From: Nitratireductor kimnyeongensis
GTDB taxonomy: Bacteria > Pseudomonadota > Alphaproteobacteria > Rhizobiales > Rhizobiaceae
Direction of reading: 5' to 3'
NCBI RefSeq assembly: GCF_019891395.1
Contig: NZ_CP078143.1
Coordinates: 2,307,001 to 2,371,000 of the forward strand
DNA: 64,000 nt
This document shows positions 1 through 8,319 of this stretch, piece by piece. Numbering within the stretch: position 1 is the stretch's first letter; every line of letters begins with the position of its first letter. Made by a program: the position numbers and the translations under genes. A model generated the notes under the pieces. That model was given only the letters and a program-made list of their open reading frames with translations. It was not told where the DNA came from and did no database searches.

Positions 1-307
1 AAGAGATAGCGAGCCCGCCGGGCAGAAAGTTGAGCCAGGCGCGGGCGACACGGAAAAGCCCGTCTGTCAGACCGGCCGAAAAACACACATAGCCCATGAA
101 CAGGAACATGGGGATGGCGCTCAGGCTCCAATGGGCGGCGAAGGCATGGGGAACCGAGCGCATGACGCCCCAGGTCGCCCGTTCTCCCACAAGGAGATAC
201 ATGCCGACGATTGCGACGAGGCCGAGCGCCGCTGCAACGGGAACGCGCAGCGCGAGGAGGATCATGAGCGCACCAAGCGCCCAGTAGACAAGGGTGATGC
301 TATCCAC
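1..307 (-). CDS. TRAP transporter large permease (DctM-type), 3' part missing
   Basis: This is the N-terminal part (about 102 residues) of the large membrane subunit of a TRAP transporter; it runs off the left edge. It reads from a GTG at 307 as VDSITLVYWALGALMILLAL, then a first membrane helix, and later SAIPMFLFMGYVCFSAGLTD, which is characteristic of the start of DctM proteins. An AAGGG ribosome-binding site lies about nine bases upstream. It begins 10 bp after the small permease stop codon, in the usual dctP-Q-M order. DctM normally has about 12 helices and carries the Na+-coupled substrate path. The family call is secure; the substrate is unknown. Confidence 0.9.
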   Translation of the reverse strand, partial: MDSITLVYWALGALMILLALRVPVAAALGLVAIVGMYLLVGERATWGVMRSVPHAFAAHWSLSAIPMFLFMGYVCFSAGLTDGLFRVARAWLNFLPGGLAIS

Positions 308-317
308 GGTAAGGCCC

Positions 318-833
318 TTACTGGTCGCTGTTTTGTGTCTGGGACGAAGCGGCACGCGAAACCGCGCCAGCAGCTCGGACAAGGCAGAGAAGTGCGGTCA
401 GGAAACCCGCCACCGGCAGGAAGAAGCGCGGCGGCCATGTGATGACAGGGATCATGCCGACAATGAACTCGCCCTGACGATAGGCGCGCAGCGCCTGTTC
501 AAACCCCGCATAGGCGATCAATGCCAGAAACGCGCCGAAGCAGATCAGCGCAAAGGCATCGAGCAATGCCTGTGCTTTTGGTCCCAGCCCCTGATAGAAA
601 AGATCGACGGCAATGTTCTCGTTGCGCCATTCGACATTGAGCAACGGAAGAAAGATGAGTGCCGGCATCCACCAGTCCGACACGATCTCCAGTGTGGAGG
701 GCATCGGCTTACCAAAGAGGTAACGGCCGCCGACATCCAGACAGATCTGGAACATCATGACGACGAGACACAGGCTGGCCAGAAACGCCAGCAGGCGGCC
801 AATCCGGCCCAGAAAGAGATCGATGGTTTGCAT
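318..833 (-). CDS. TRAP transporter small permease (DctQ-type)
   Basis: This is the four-helix small membrane subunit of a TRAP transporter, about 171 residues. It has hydrophobic segments near residues 15-37, 50-70, 85-110 and 130-155, and the DctQ-like stretch ICLDVGGRYLFGKPMPSTLE between the first two helices. I chose the ATG at 833 (MQTIDLFLG) rather than an upstream TTG at 875, because 875 falls inside the hairpin region after dctP and GGGA lies just before 833. It sits between dctP (ends 895) and dctM (starts 307) and should form the membrane complex with that DctM. Confidence 0.88.
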   Translation of the reverse strand: MQTIDLFLGRIGRLLAFLASLCLVVMMFQICLDVGGRYLFGKPMPSTLEIVSDWWMPALIFLPLLNVEWRNENIAVDLFYQGLGPKAQALLDAFALICFGAFLALIAYAGFEQALRAYRQGEFIVGMIPVITWPPRFFLPVAGFLTALLCLVRAAGAVSRAASSQTQNSDQ

Positions 834-861
834 GGTGGATCCCGGCTGATCAAAAGCGTGG

Positions 862-885
862 GGCGGCACCCGCAAGGGCGCCGCC
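862..885 (-). promoter_or_regulatory. Intercistronic hairpin between dctP and dctQ
   Basis: Ten-base arms at 862-871 and 876-885 pair with one mismatch around a 4-base loop. They lie in the 60 bp between the dctP stop (895) and the dctQ start (833). No T-tract follows. Such structures often protect the 3' end of the abundant binding-protein mRNA or partly end transcription. That role is inferred here from position only. Confidence 0.5.
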
Positions 886-894
886 GTGAGGGGC

Positions 895-2010
895 TCAAAG
901 GCCGTATTCGTTCTCGGAGAGCTTGTCGAAGATCTCCGTCTTCATGCGCTCTGCCAGGGCCTCGTCGGAAAGGCCGGATGCGGTGATCTCTTCCCACTTG
1001 GCCAAAGCCGCCTGATAGCTCTCGATCAGCGTTTGCGCGTCGTCGACGCCATAAACGTCCTTCGCCTTTGTCACGATGGCGGAAACGTCCTGGCTGTTGA
1101 AGCTGGCGATTTCGGCTTCAAGCGCCTCAGGCTTGTCCAGAACCTTCATGCCGTGATCGGCCGCCTCGGCTTTCGCTTCTTCGTTCTGCGCGACGTAGGC
1201 ATTGGTCGTTGCAACGATGGCCTCGGCCATCTTGTCGAGCATGACGCGACGGTTCTCGGGGGTGAGCTCCGCCCAGCTGTCCTTGTTGAAGGCGAGAAGT
1301 GGCCCGGAATTGTAGACGCCGAAGCTGCCGAGCGTGATCGTGTCGGCAACGTCCCAGAGCGAGTGTGTTTTCAACGAAGCGGCGGGCTGCATGGCAACAT
1401 CAATGACACCCTTGTCGAGGGCCTCATACATTTCCGAACTGGAGGTGTGGACGACCGTCGCGCCGGCCTCACCGATCCAGCGATCCCACGCGCCGCCGGG
1501 CGAACGAACCCGCTTGCCGGCGATGTCCGCCGTCTTGCCGATCTCGCTCTTGCTGATCAACGCATAGGGCGCGGTGGCATAGCTGCCGGTATAGACCACG
1601 TTCTGCTTGGAAAATTCTGCGATGCAGGGCGCGCAGTTCAACAGAGTGAACTCGGTGACCGCCGCCGCAACGGCAAGGGAGTTGCCGCTCAGCATGGCAA
1701 GCTCTGCCACAAGCTGGCTGGTGGGAAGCTGTGCCGGGTTGTAGGTGAGCGCGAGCACGGAAGCGTCGGCCACCCCATCGCCCAGTCCGGTCAGGGTTTC
1801 CTTGCCGCCCAGAAGCGCGCCGCCTGAGACGAGGTTGAAGGTCACTTCGCCATTGGATGCTTCGGCCACCGCCGGGAAATATGTTTCATAGCCAGCGAAA
1901 ATCGTCGGGTGCGAAGGAGCGACCCAGGAGCTGACGGTGAGTTCGATCGCAGCGGCGCTGGCCGTGCTGGCGGCCAGAGCGAGAATGGCGGCGGTGATGG
2001 TTTTCTTCAT
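895..2010 (-). CDS. dctP: TRAP transporter substrate-binding protein (DctP-type)
   Basis: Periplasmic solute-binding subunit of the first TRAP system, 371 residues. It has a clear signal peptide: MKK, a hydrophobic core and SAAA at about residues 17-22. The mature start reads IELTVSSWVAPSHPTIFAGY. KTADIAGKRVRSPGGAWDRW, near residue 160, holds the region that contributes the carboxylate-binding arginine in DctP proteins. Its ATG overlaps the TGA of the upstream M81 gene (TCAT on the plus strand at 2007-2010), so the two are probably co-translated. The substrate is unknown; the M81 partner hints at an organic acid or peptide-like compound. Confidence 0.9.
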   Translation of the reverse strand: MKKTITAAILALAASTASAAAIELTVSSWVAPSHPTIFAGYETYFPAVAEASNGEVTFNLVSGGALLGGKETLTGLGDGVADASVLALTYNPAQLPTSQLVAELAMLSGNSLAVAAAVTEFTLLNCAPCIAEFSKQNVVYTGSYATAPYALISKSEIGKTADIAGKRVRSPGGAWDRWIGEAGATVVHTSSSEMYEALDKGVIDVAMQPAASLKTHSLWDVADTITLGSFGVYNSGPLLAFNKDSWAELTPENRRVMLDKMAEAIVATTNAYVAQNEEAKAEAADHGMKVLDKPEALEAEIASFNSQDVSAIVTKAKDVYGVDDAQTLIESYQAALAKWEEITASGLSDEALAERMKTEIFDKLSENEYGL

Positions 2011-3494
2011 GTTACCCTCTGATCTTTCAGGTTGAAGCGCTCCCGAGGCACATTTCGGAAGGGCAGTTTTGAAACGTCAGCCATGGCTGGCCCCAGCGTT
2101 TCGCAGGACTGGATGACGTCGAACCGGTTGCCGAATGCAGCCCGGAAATGATTTTTTGCCTTGGCGAGCAGCACGGGCACCTGATGGATCTCGATGCCGT
2201 GCAGATGGAAATAGGCGCTGTCATTGGGAGCCTGGCAGCCCGTGGTCACGATGACCCGAAGGTTCCCGATGCGCAGCAGAGCTGTCGGGCCGAGGTCCAC
2301 CTTCATGCCCCGCTCCATGGCGTCCTCATTCTGAAAACGGCCATCGGTGATGCGCAGGACTTCGGCCCGGCAGGCGACCGGCTCTCCGAAGCGGGCGTCG
2401 AGCCTCGCGCCGAGGCTGATGTCGAGCTCTGCACCAACGCCTGACCGATGGGCGACTGCCACGATCTCCGGTGCGGCAAAAAACGCAAACACGCTGCCCT
2501 CTGGCAGTCCCGCATTCATCGCGGCTCTGAAGAGCCCTGGCGTGTCGCCAATGCCTCCGGAAAGGGGATTGTCGGCTGGCTCAAGGATCGCGACGCGACT
2601 TCCATCGGCCCACGGACGGCCTGCCAGCACCGCCTCAGCCGAGGGAAGATCAGGCTGAAAACGTGCCTGCGCGGCCTGCATGTAGCCGGCAGCATGATCC
2701 GCCAGAGCCTGCCCCTGATATTTGTCTTCGCATGTCACGAGAACGCCGGCATTGGCCTGCGGAACGTCGGCATAGGCGAAGCTGGCAAAGGGGTAGGCGA
2801 CTGGAAAGAGAGACTTGCCGCCGATCTTGATGCCCGCCGCCCGCGCTTCGTTTTCGATGTCCAGCATGGGGCCGGGTCCATCGGTGTGCATGTTGAAGCT
2901 CGGCAGGATCTTGTCGATCGCCTTCAAGACCACATGGCTCTGCGCACCGTCCCTTATAATATGCGCCAGCATGTCCAGCGCGTCGCGCGCGGCCTCAGCC
3001 ATGTCTATGTGAGGATAGGTCCGGTAAACGGTAGCGGCATCGAGCATGCCGGCAAGCTCCGGCGCGATGCAGGCATGCATGTCGAAGGAAGCGGCAATCG
3101 GCAAATCCGGGAAGCGGCGGCGAAGGCCCCCAACAAGCGTCGTTTCGGGATCCGGATCAATCGTGCCGATACAGGCGCCGTGAAGCGACAGGTACAGACC
3201 GTCGATGCCTTCCAGTGCCGGGTCTTCGGCGATCTCGGCCGTCAGCTGGTCGAGAAGTTCCTGATCCACGGGGCCTGCCGGAGCGGCCGAAGCGCAGCGC
3301 GAGAAAACCAGCTCAACGTCGTCGCGCAGCTCTGCCCAGGCAATTGCGCCGCCAGGTTCCGTTGCCGTGCCGCGATAATGCGCGATGCAGCCCTCGCCGC
3401 GACACCATTCCCGCGCCTCAAAATGCTCCAGTCGTGTCTGGGAAACCGAAAAGGAGTTCGCTTCGTGCCAAAGGCGAGCGATGCCGATACGCAT
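2007..3494 (-). CDS. M81 family metallopeptidase (MlrC / DUF1485-like)
   Basis: A 495-residue cytosolic protein of the M81 family, named after MlrC, which hydrolyses linearised microcystin in Sphingomonas. Typical blocks are the start RIGIARLWHEANSFS, SLHGA near 103-107, the zinc-ligand-like SFDMH (D138, H140), and YRTYPHIDMAE with H162 and D164. Length is normal for the family. It is the first gene of a minus-strand operon whose TRAP transporter genes follow with a 4-bp overlap, so it probably acts on the imported compound. Most M81 proteins have no connection with microcystin, so the family name should not be read as substrate. The start at 3494 sits at the divergent promoter region. Confidence 0.88.
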   Translation of the reverse strand: MRIGIARLWHEANSFSVSQTRLEHFEAREWCRGEGCIAHYRGTATEPGGAIAWAELRDDVELVFSRCASAAPAGPVDQELLDQLTAEIAEDPALEGIDGLYLSLHGACIGTIDPDPETTLVGGLRRRFPDLPIAASFDMHACIAPELAGMLDAATVYRTYPHIDMAEAARDALDMLAHIIRDGAQSHVVLKAIDKILPSFNMHTDGPGPMLDIENEARAAGIKIGGKSLFPVAYPFASFAYADVPQANAGVLVTCEDKYQGQALADHAAGYMQAAQARFQPDLPSAEAVLAGRPWADGSRVAILEPADNPLSGGIGDTPGLFRAAMNAGLPEGSVFAFFAAPEIVAVAHRSGVGAELDISLGARLDARFGEPVACRAEVLRITDGRFQNEDAMERGMKVDLGPTALLRIGNLRVIVTTGCQAPNDSAYFHLHGIEIHQVPVLLAKAKNHFRAAFGNRFDVIQSCETLGPAMADVSKLPFRNVPRERFNLKDQRVT

Positions 3495-3764
3495 ACTTCA
3501 TCCAACGAAAATAAAACAAATGTTCCGAGATATAAAAAATAATTGTTTTGTTTTGTCAACAGCGCTCACGCACTTGGCAGCCTGTAGAGACCATGCGGCC
3601 GGCAGGCTCGGCGAGTCGTCAGACGGGGCATGGAAAGAACGCCCACTGGTTTCGACGTCGGCTTTGTGTGATCATCACTGAAGGGGAGAATGGGAGAGCA
3701 AAAACAAGATGCGAAAAGCACAAACCCTGCCTGATGGGCAGTGTTCGGGGCGGAGTGCGGATTA
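3495..3764. promoter_or_regulatory. Divergent intergenic region, M81 operon / NCS1-kinase
   Basis: This 270-bp non-coding stretch separates the minus-strand M81-TRAP operon from the plus-strand sensor kinase. The M81-proximal part (about 3508-3560) is AT-rich, with runs resembling AACAAATG and AATTGTTTTGTTTTG, and probably holds the M81 promoter. No sharp operator or terminator could be called. Confidence 0.4.
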
Positions 3765-6401
3765 GTGGAGACACCGCAATCGCCTGCCTTGCGATCCTAT
3801 CATTCATGGATCGCCAATGAGACGCTGGAGGATTATTCGCTGCGCTATGCCGCACGGTCCTTCCGGCGCTGGTCTCCGTTCGTCATCGCCAACACTGCGC
3901 TGGGCGGCATCTCGTTTCTGGCACTGGAGGCGATCGGCGGCGCGATCACGCTGAGCTACGGCTTCGCCAATGCGTTTCCCGCCGTTCTCATCACCTGTCT
4001 GTTCGTCTTCGTGACGAACCTCCCCATCGCCTATTATTCGAGCCGCTACAACATCGATATGGATCTGCTGACCCGCGGGGCGGGGTTCGGCTATATCGGC
4101 TCCACCATCACGTCGCTGATCTATGCGACCTTCACCTTCATCTTCTTCGCGCTCGAAGGCGCGATCATGGCGCAGGCGCTGAAGCTCTTTGCGGATGTGC
4201 CGCTGGTGCTGGGCTACATTATCTCGTCGCTCGTCATCATTCCCATCACCTTCATGGGCGTGACGATGATCAGTAAGCTGCAGATGGTCACCCAGCCTAT
4301 CTGGATTGCCATGCTGCTTGCGCCCTTCATTTACATCGCGGTCGGCCATCCCGAAACGCTCGATCAGTGGATGGCGTTTGCCGGCAGCGAAACGCCGGAT
4401 GGCGGTTTCGATGTACTCGCCTTCGGCTCGGCCATAGGTGTCCTCTGCGCACTCTCCATCCAGATTGGCGAGCAGGTGGATTATCTGCGCTTCCTGCCCG
4501 ACAAGACGCGCGAAAACCGTTGGCGCTGGTGGGCGGCGGTCATCTCCGCCGGCCCCGGCTGGATCGTGGTCGGCGGTTTCAAGATTCTCTGCGGCAGCCT
4601 TCTGGCCGTGCTCGCGGTCTCGGCCGGCCTCTCGCCATCGACGGCGCTCGAGCCGATCCACATGTATATCAAGGCCTATGAATATGTGAGTGACGACCCC
4701 CGCACCGTGCTGGCGCTGGCGGCGATCTTCGTCCTCATCTCTCAGGTCAAGATCAACGTGACGAACGCCTATGCCGGATCGCTCGCCTGGTCCAATTTCT
4801 TCTCGCGCGTCACGCATTATCACCCTGGCCGCGTAGTGTGGCTGATCTTCAACATCCTGATCTCTCTGCTTTTGATGCTGCTCGGTATCTTCCAGACATT
4901 GGAGCTGGTGCTGGCGGTCTACTCGGTCATCGCCGCGGCGTGGATCGGTTCCATCTTTGCCGATCTCGCCATCTTGAAGCCGATGGGCGTCAGCCCTCCC
5001 TTCACCGAGTTCAAGCGCGCCTATCTCTACGATTTCAATCCGGTCGGCTGCGGATCGATGGCGTTTGCCTCGCTGTTCGCCATCATCTGCTTCATGGGCA
5101 GTTTCGGCGATCTGGCCGAAGCCTATGCCGCTCCCATCGCCTTCTTCACCGCGCTTTCAGGCGCCGTTCTGATAGGCGTGGTCACACGCGGCCGCTATTA
5201 TCTCGCTCGCCCGCGTGCTCCGCTCGCCGAGCCCGAAAAACCGGTGGTGCGATGCGAAATCTGCGAGCTGGAGTACGAACGACCGGACATGGTGCATTGC
5301 ACCTTTTATCAGCGCCCGATCTGCTCGCTCTGCTGCAGTCTCGATTCCCATTGCCACGATGTCTGTAAATCGTCGGGCACGGTTCTGGAGACCTCGCGTT
5401 CGCGGTATTTCGGACGCGCCCTTCGCAGCAAGATCGCGCCACGCATGACGCAGCGGCTGCTCAAGGTGAGCGGCGTCCTTTTCTCGCTCGCCGTGATGAC
5501 TGCCGCGGTCTTCCTTCTCACCTACCGGCTGATCGAGCCGACCGCGCTTCAGCCGCATGTGGAAAGCGGCGCGCTTCTTCTGCGCGTGTTCCTGGCGCTT
5601 CTTCCGCTGCTTGCCATTGGCGCATGGTGGATCGTTCTTTCGCATGAAAGCAGGGAGCTGGCCGAGCGCGATCTCGTCACCTCGCTGGAAAAGCTTCGGC
5701 AGGCGCAGCAAGAGCTTGCCTCAAACGAGCGTCTGGCAGCCATCGGTCAGATCACCGCCACGGTCAGCCATGAGCTGCGCAATCCGCTGGGCACAATGGT
5801 CACCTCCACCGACATTCTGCGGCGCTCACTCAAGAACGCGGATGAACCCGTCACCGGCGAATTGCAGCGCTTGCAGCGCAATGCCTGGCGCTGCGTGCGC
5901 ATCATCGAGGATCTTCTGGATTTCTCGCGCAAGCACGCGCCCGTCATGTCGCCCGTGGCCATCGACCGTTGGGTCAAGCAGCAATTGAGCGAAGAGGATC
6001 ACGACATCGCGCATCTCATCACGCTCAAGCTTGATGCCGGGTGTGATGTCCTTGCCGATGCCGAGCGTCTGCGGCAGGCCTTCTCCAATGTTCTGCAGAA
6101 TGCAGCGCAGGCGTGCGAGGAACGTGGGAAGCAAAACGGCCAGATCATCATTTCCAGCCAACGCCTGCATGACCGGGTCTACCTGTCGGTCTCCGACAAT
6201 GGCGGCGGCATGTCTCAGGATGTGGCCGAGCGCGTGTTCGAACCCTTGTTTAGCACCAAGGCGTTTGGCGTTGGGCTCGGCATGCCACTCGTCAAGCGCA
6301 TCATGGAACAGCATGGCGGGGACGTGCTCATCGAGAGTCAGAAAGGTGTTGGCACCACCGTGTCGCTTGTTCTGCCATGCGCGGGAGAGCGTGCGCCATG
6401 A
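3765..6401 (+). CDS. NCS1 transporter-like/sensor histidine kinase fusion
   Basis: A membrane sensor kinase of about 878 residues. Residues 1 to about 480 form a 12-helix domain resembling NCS1 nucleobase:cation symporters; it includes the loop YNIDMDLLTRGAGFGYIGST and the charged segment QIGEQVDYLRFLPDKTRENR. About 495-534 is a cysteine-rich module: CEIC, then a CSLCC and HCHDVC cluster. Two further helices (about 565-620) and a short coiled coil (ESRELAERDLVTSLEKLRQA) lead to a kinase core. That core has His669 in SHELRNP, an N-box near 775 (NVLQNAAQA), DNGGGMS near 811 and GVGLGMPLVK near 835. I chose GTG 3765 (GGAG nine bases upstream) over GTG 3741. Its stop overlaps the next gene (ATGA). 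The design parallels SSS-transporter kinases such as CbrA but uses another transporter family. Whether it transports or only senses is unknown. Confidence 0.85.
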   Translation: METPQSPALRSYHSWIANETLEDYSLRYAARSFRRWSPFVIANTALGGISFLALEAIGGAITLSYGFANAFPAVLITCLFVFVTNLPIAYYSSRYNIDMDLLTRGAGFGYIGSTITSLIYATFTFIFFALEGAIMAQALKLFADVPLVLGYIISSLVIIPITFMGVTMISKLQMVTQPIWIAMLLAPFIYIAVGHPETLDQWMAFAGSETPDGGFDVLAFGSAIGVLCALSIQIGEQVDYLRFLPDKTRENRWRWWAAVISAGPGWIVVGGFKILCGSLLAVLAVSAGLSPSTALEPIHMYIKAYEYVSDDPRTVLALAAIFVLISQVKINVTNAYAGSLAWSNFFSRVTHYHPGRVVWLIFNILISLLLMLLGIFQTLELVLAVYSVIAAAWIGSIFADLAILKPMGVSPPFTEFKRAYLYDFNPVGCGSMAFASLFAIICFMGSFGDLAEAYAAPIAFFTALSGAVLIGVVTRGRYYLARPRAPLAEPEKPVVRCEICELEYERPDMVHCTFYQRPICSLCCSLDSHCHDVCKSSGTVLETSRSRYFGRALRSKIAPRMTQRLLKVSGVLFSLAVMTAAVFLLTYRLIEPTALQPHVESGALLLRVFLALLPLLAIGAWWIVLSHESRELAERDLVTSLEKLRQAQQELASNERLAAIGQITATVSHELRNPLGTMVTSTDILRRSLKNADEPVTGELQRLQRNAWRCVRIIEDLLDFSRKHAPVMSPVAIDRWVKQQLSEEDHDIAHLITLKLDAGCDVLADAERLRQAFSNVLQNAAQACEERGKQNGQIIISSQRLHDRVYLSVSDNGGGMSQDVAERVFEPLFSTKAFGVGLGMPLVKRIMEQHGGDVLIESQKGVGTTVSLVLPCAGERAP

Positions 6402-7597
6402 CCGATCGCGAGATCGACCTGCCTGCAGAGGTCATTGGAGAACATCCGCTGCGCGAAACCACGCCGGCGGAAGATCACGGCGTTCTCATTGTCGACGATG
6501 ACGAGGATTTTGCCGCAAGCCTTTCCGGCCTTTTGAAGATCGAGGGGTTCAGGGTCGCAGTCGCGCACGACCCTGAGGGCGCGCTTGCCGTTCTTGAGGA
6601 GGCGCGGATCGCGGTGGCCCTGGTCGATGTGCGGCTGGGCACTGGCAATGGTGTCGATCTCGTGCGCCAGATTCGCCAGCGTGATCCGGACGTTGTCTGC
6701 GTGATGGTAACCGCCTACGCCTCCATCGATACCGCCGTCGAGGCGCTGCAGGCCGGCGCCTATGACTATCTGTGCAAACCGTTTCACAGCGAGGATCTGC
6801 TGGCAACGCTTGCGCGGTGTTTCGAACGGATCCGGCTTCTGGAAGAAAAGAGACTGACCGCCGAACGGCTAGGACAAAAACAGCGCATGGAGGCGATGGG
6901 TCAACTCACCAGCGGCATCGCGCACGATTTCAACAACATTCTCGCCGTGCTTCTGAGCAACCTGCGCTGGCTCGAAGAACGCCTGGCGGATCAACCGGAA
7001 CTGGCAGAGATCGTGGCGGATGCGCTGGACGCTACCCAATCAGGTTCGGAGCTCGCAGACCGGCTTCTTCAGTTCGGGCGTCAGAATGCCAAGGATGTTG
7101 CGGTAGTGCAGCTTGACGAAGCCCTGCCGCCGCTGATGCGCATGCTTGGCCGCACGCTTGGAGAGGCGGTGGAAATCTCGCTTCGGGTAGCCGATGGACT
7201 GAACAGCGTGCTTATTCCCGCCGGCCAACTGGAGCCAAGCCTGCTCAACCTCGCGCTCAACGCACGCGATGCGATGCCCGGAGGCGGCAGTCTGAATTTT
7301 GAAGCTTCAAACGTTCTTGTCCGCCCTGAGGATGCGCGTGTCGCATCCGGTCTTCTACCGGGTCGCTACGTGCTCCTGTCGGTGCGCGATACGGGCCACG
7401 GCATGCCGGTGGCTGTGCGTCGCCGTGCGCTCCAGCCCATGTTCACCACCAAACCGCCGGGGCAGGGCAGTGGTCTTGGCCTCTCCATGGTAGATGGCTT
7501 TGTACGGCAGGCCGGTGGACGCCTCGGCATTCTCAGCACGCCGGGCAAAGGGACCAGCGTGAATTTATATTTGCCGGCGCATTATTCCTCGGACTGA
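6398..7597 (+). CDS. Receiver-histidine kinase hybrid protein
   Basis: A soluble 399-residue two-component protein. An N-terminal receiver domain (about 27-145) has the acidic triad DDD near 33-35, phospho-acceptor Asp77 in LVDVRLG, VTAY and the conserved lysine in CKPF. A kinase core follows, with His176 in GIAHDFNN, NLALNARDAM as N-box, DTGHGM as G1 and GQGSGLGLSMV as G2. The HDFNN H-box type differs from the HELRN type of the upstream kinase. There is no membrane segment, so it probably relays a signal from the NCS1 kinase. I chose ATG 6398, which overlaps the TGA of the preceding gene, over an in-frame start at 6377. Its last 16 bp overlap the convergent response regulator gene. Confidence 0.88.
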   Translation: MTDREIDLPAEVIGEHPLRETTPAEDHGVLIVDDDEDFAASLSGLLKIEGFRVAVAHDPEGALAVLEEARIAVALVDVRLGTGNGVDLVRQIRQRDPDVVCVMVTAYASIDTAVEALQAGAYDYLCKPFHSEDLLATLARCFERIRLLEEKRLTAERLGQKQRMEAMGQLTSGIAHDFNNILAVLLSNLRWLEERLADQPELAEIVADALDATQSGSELADRLLQFGRQNAKDVAVVQLDEALPPLMRMLGRTLGEAVEISLRVADGLNSVLIPAGQLEPSLLNLALNARDAMPGGGSLNFEASNVLVRPEDARVASGLLPGRYVLLSVRDTGHGMPVAVRRRALQPMFTTKPPGQGSGLGLSMVDGFVRQAGGRLGILSTPGKGTSVNLYLPAHYSSD

Positions 7598-8319
7598 GGT
7601 GCAAACATATAGCCGACACCGCGGATGGTCTTGATGAACTGTGTGTCGCGGGCATTGTCGCGCAGCTTGCGGCGTAGCTTGCCGATCATCACATCGATGC
7701 TGCGATCGTACGGGTTCCAGTTGCGATTGGCGACGATATCGAGGATCTGCTCGCGTGAAAGCACGCGTCCTCGCCGCTCCACCAGTGCGGCCAGAAGCTG
7801 GAATTCCTGGCTCGTCAGGCGCACGGATTCACCTCTTGGAGAGGCAAGGTGATGGCGTGAGGGGTCAAGCTGCCAGCCGGCAAAGCACATGATCGGTGAA
7901 TGGCTTTTCTCCTGGGGTTCCGGCACGCTGATGCGCCTCGCAAACCGGCGCAGGACGGTGCGGATGCGAGCCAGCAATTCACGTGGCTCAAACGGCTTGG
8001 TCACGTAGTCGTCAGCGCCGAGTTCAAGGCACACCACCTTGTCGATCGTGTTGTTCTTCCCGGAAAGCATGATCAGCGGCAGATCGTGCTGGGCGCGCAA
8101 GCCGCGCGCCAGCGAAACGCCGTCTTCACCAACGGGAAAGGTGAGATCCAGAATGACGAGATCGAAATCCCTATCCGCCATGGCCCGCCGCATCGCACGC
8201 CCGTCTTCGGCGCTTGTGACGGCATAGCCTTCACTCGTGAGGAAGCGCTGAAGAAAGCGTCGAAGACGCTGATCATCATCGACCACAAGAACGCGATGCT
8301 TTTCGTTCGAGATCCCCAT
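7582..8319 (-). CDS. OmpR/PhoB-family response regulator
   Basis: A 245-residue two-component response regulator. The receiver domain occupies residues 8-125, with the acidic pair VDDDQ at 13-17, phospho-acceptor Asp58 in VILDLTFP and the lysine in YVTKPFEP. The C-terminal winged helix (about 150-240) has VRLTSQEFQLL, the recognition segment RSIDVMIGKLRRKL and the terminal GVGYMF. It is convergent with the kinases but divergent from formamidase, so its product sits between its presumed kinases and a likely target. Tandem TTACAAA repeats one helical turn apart upstream of fmdA (8531-8547) suit this regulator family. Confidence 0.92.
   Translation of the reverse strand: MGISNEKHRVLVVDDDQRLRRFLQRFLTSEGYAVTSAEDGRAMRRAMADRDFDLVILDLTFPVGEDGVSLARGLRAQHDLPLIMLSGKNNTIDKVVCLELGADDYVTKPFEPRELLARIRTVLRRFARRISVPEPQEKSHSPIMCFAGWQLDPSRHHLASPRGESVRLTSQEFQLLAALVERRGRVLSREQILDIVANRNWNPYDRSIDVMIGKLRRKLRDNARDTQFIKTIRGVGYMFAPQSEE

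Noticed and set aside
2448..3542. 364-codon open frame on the plus strand
   Set aside because: Antisense to the M81 gene; no recognisable domain or start signal.
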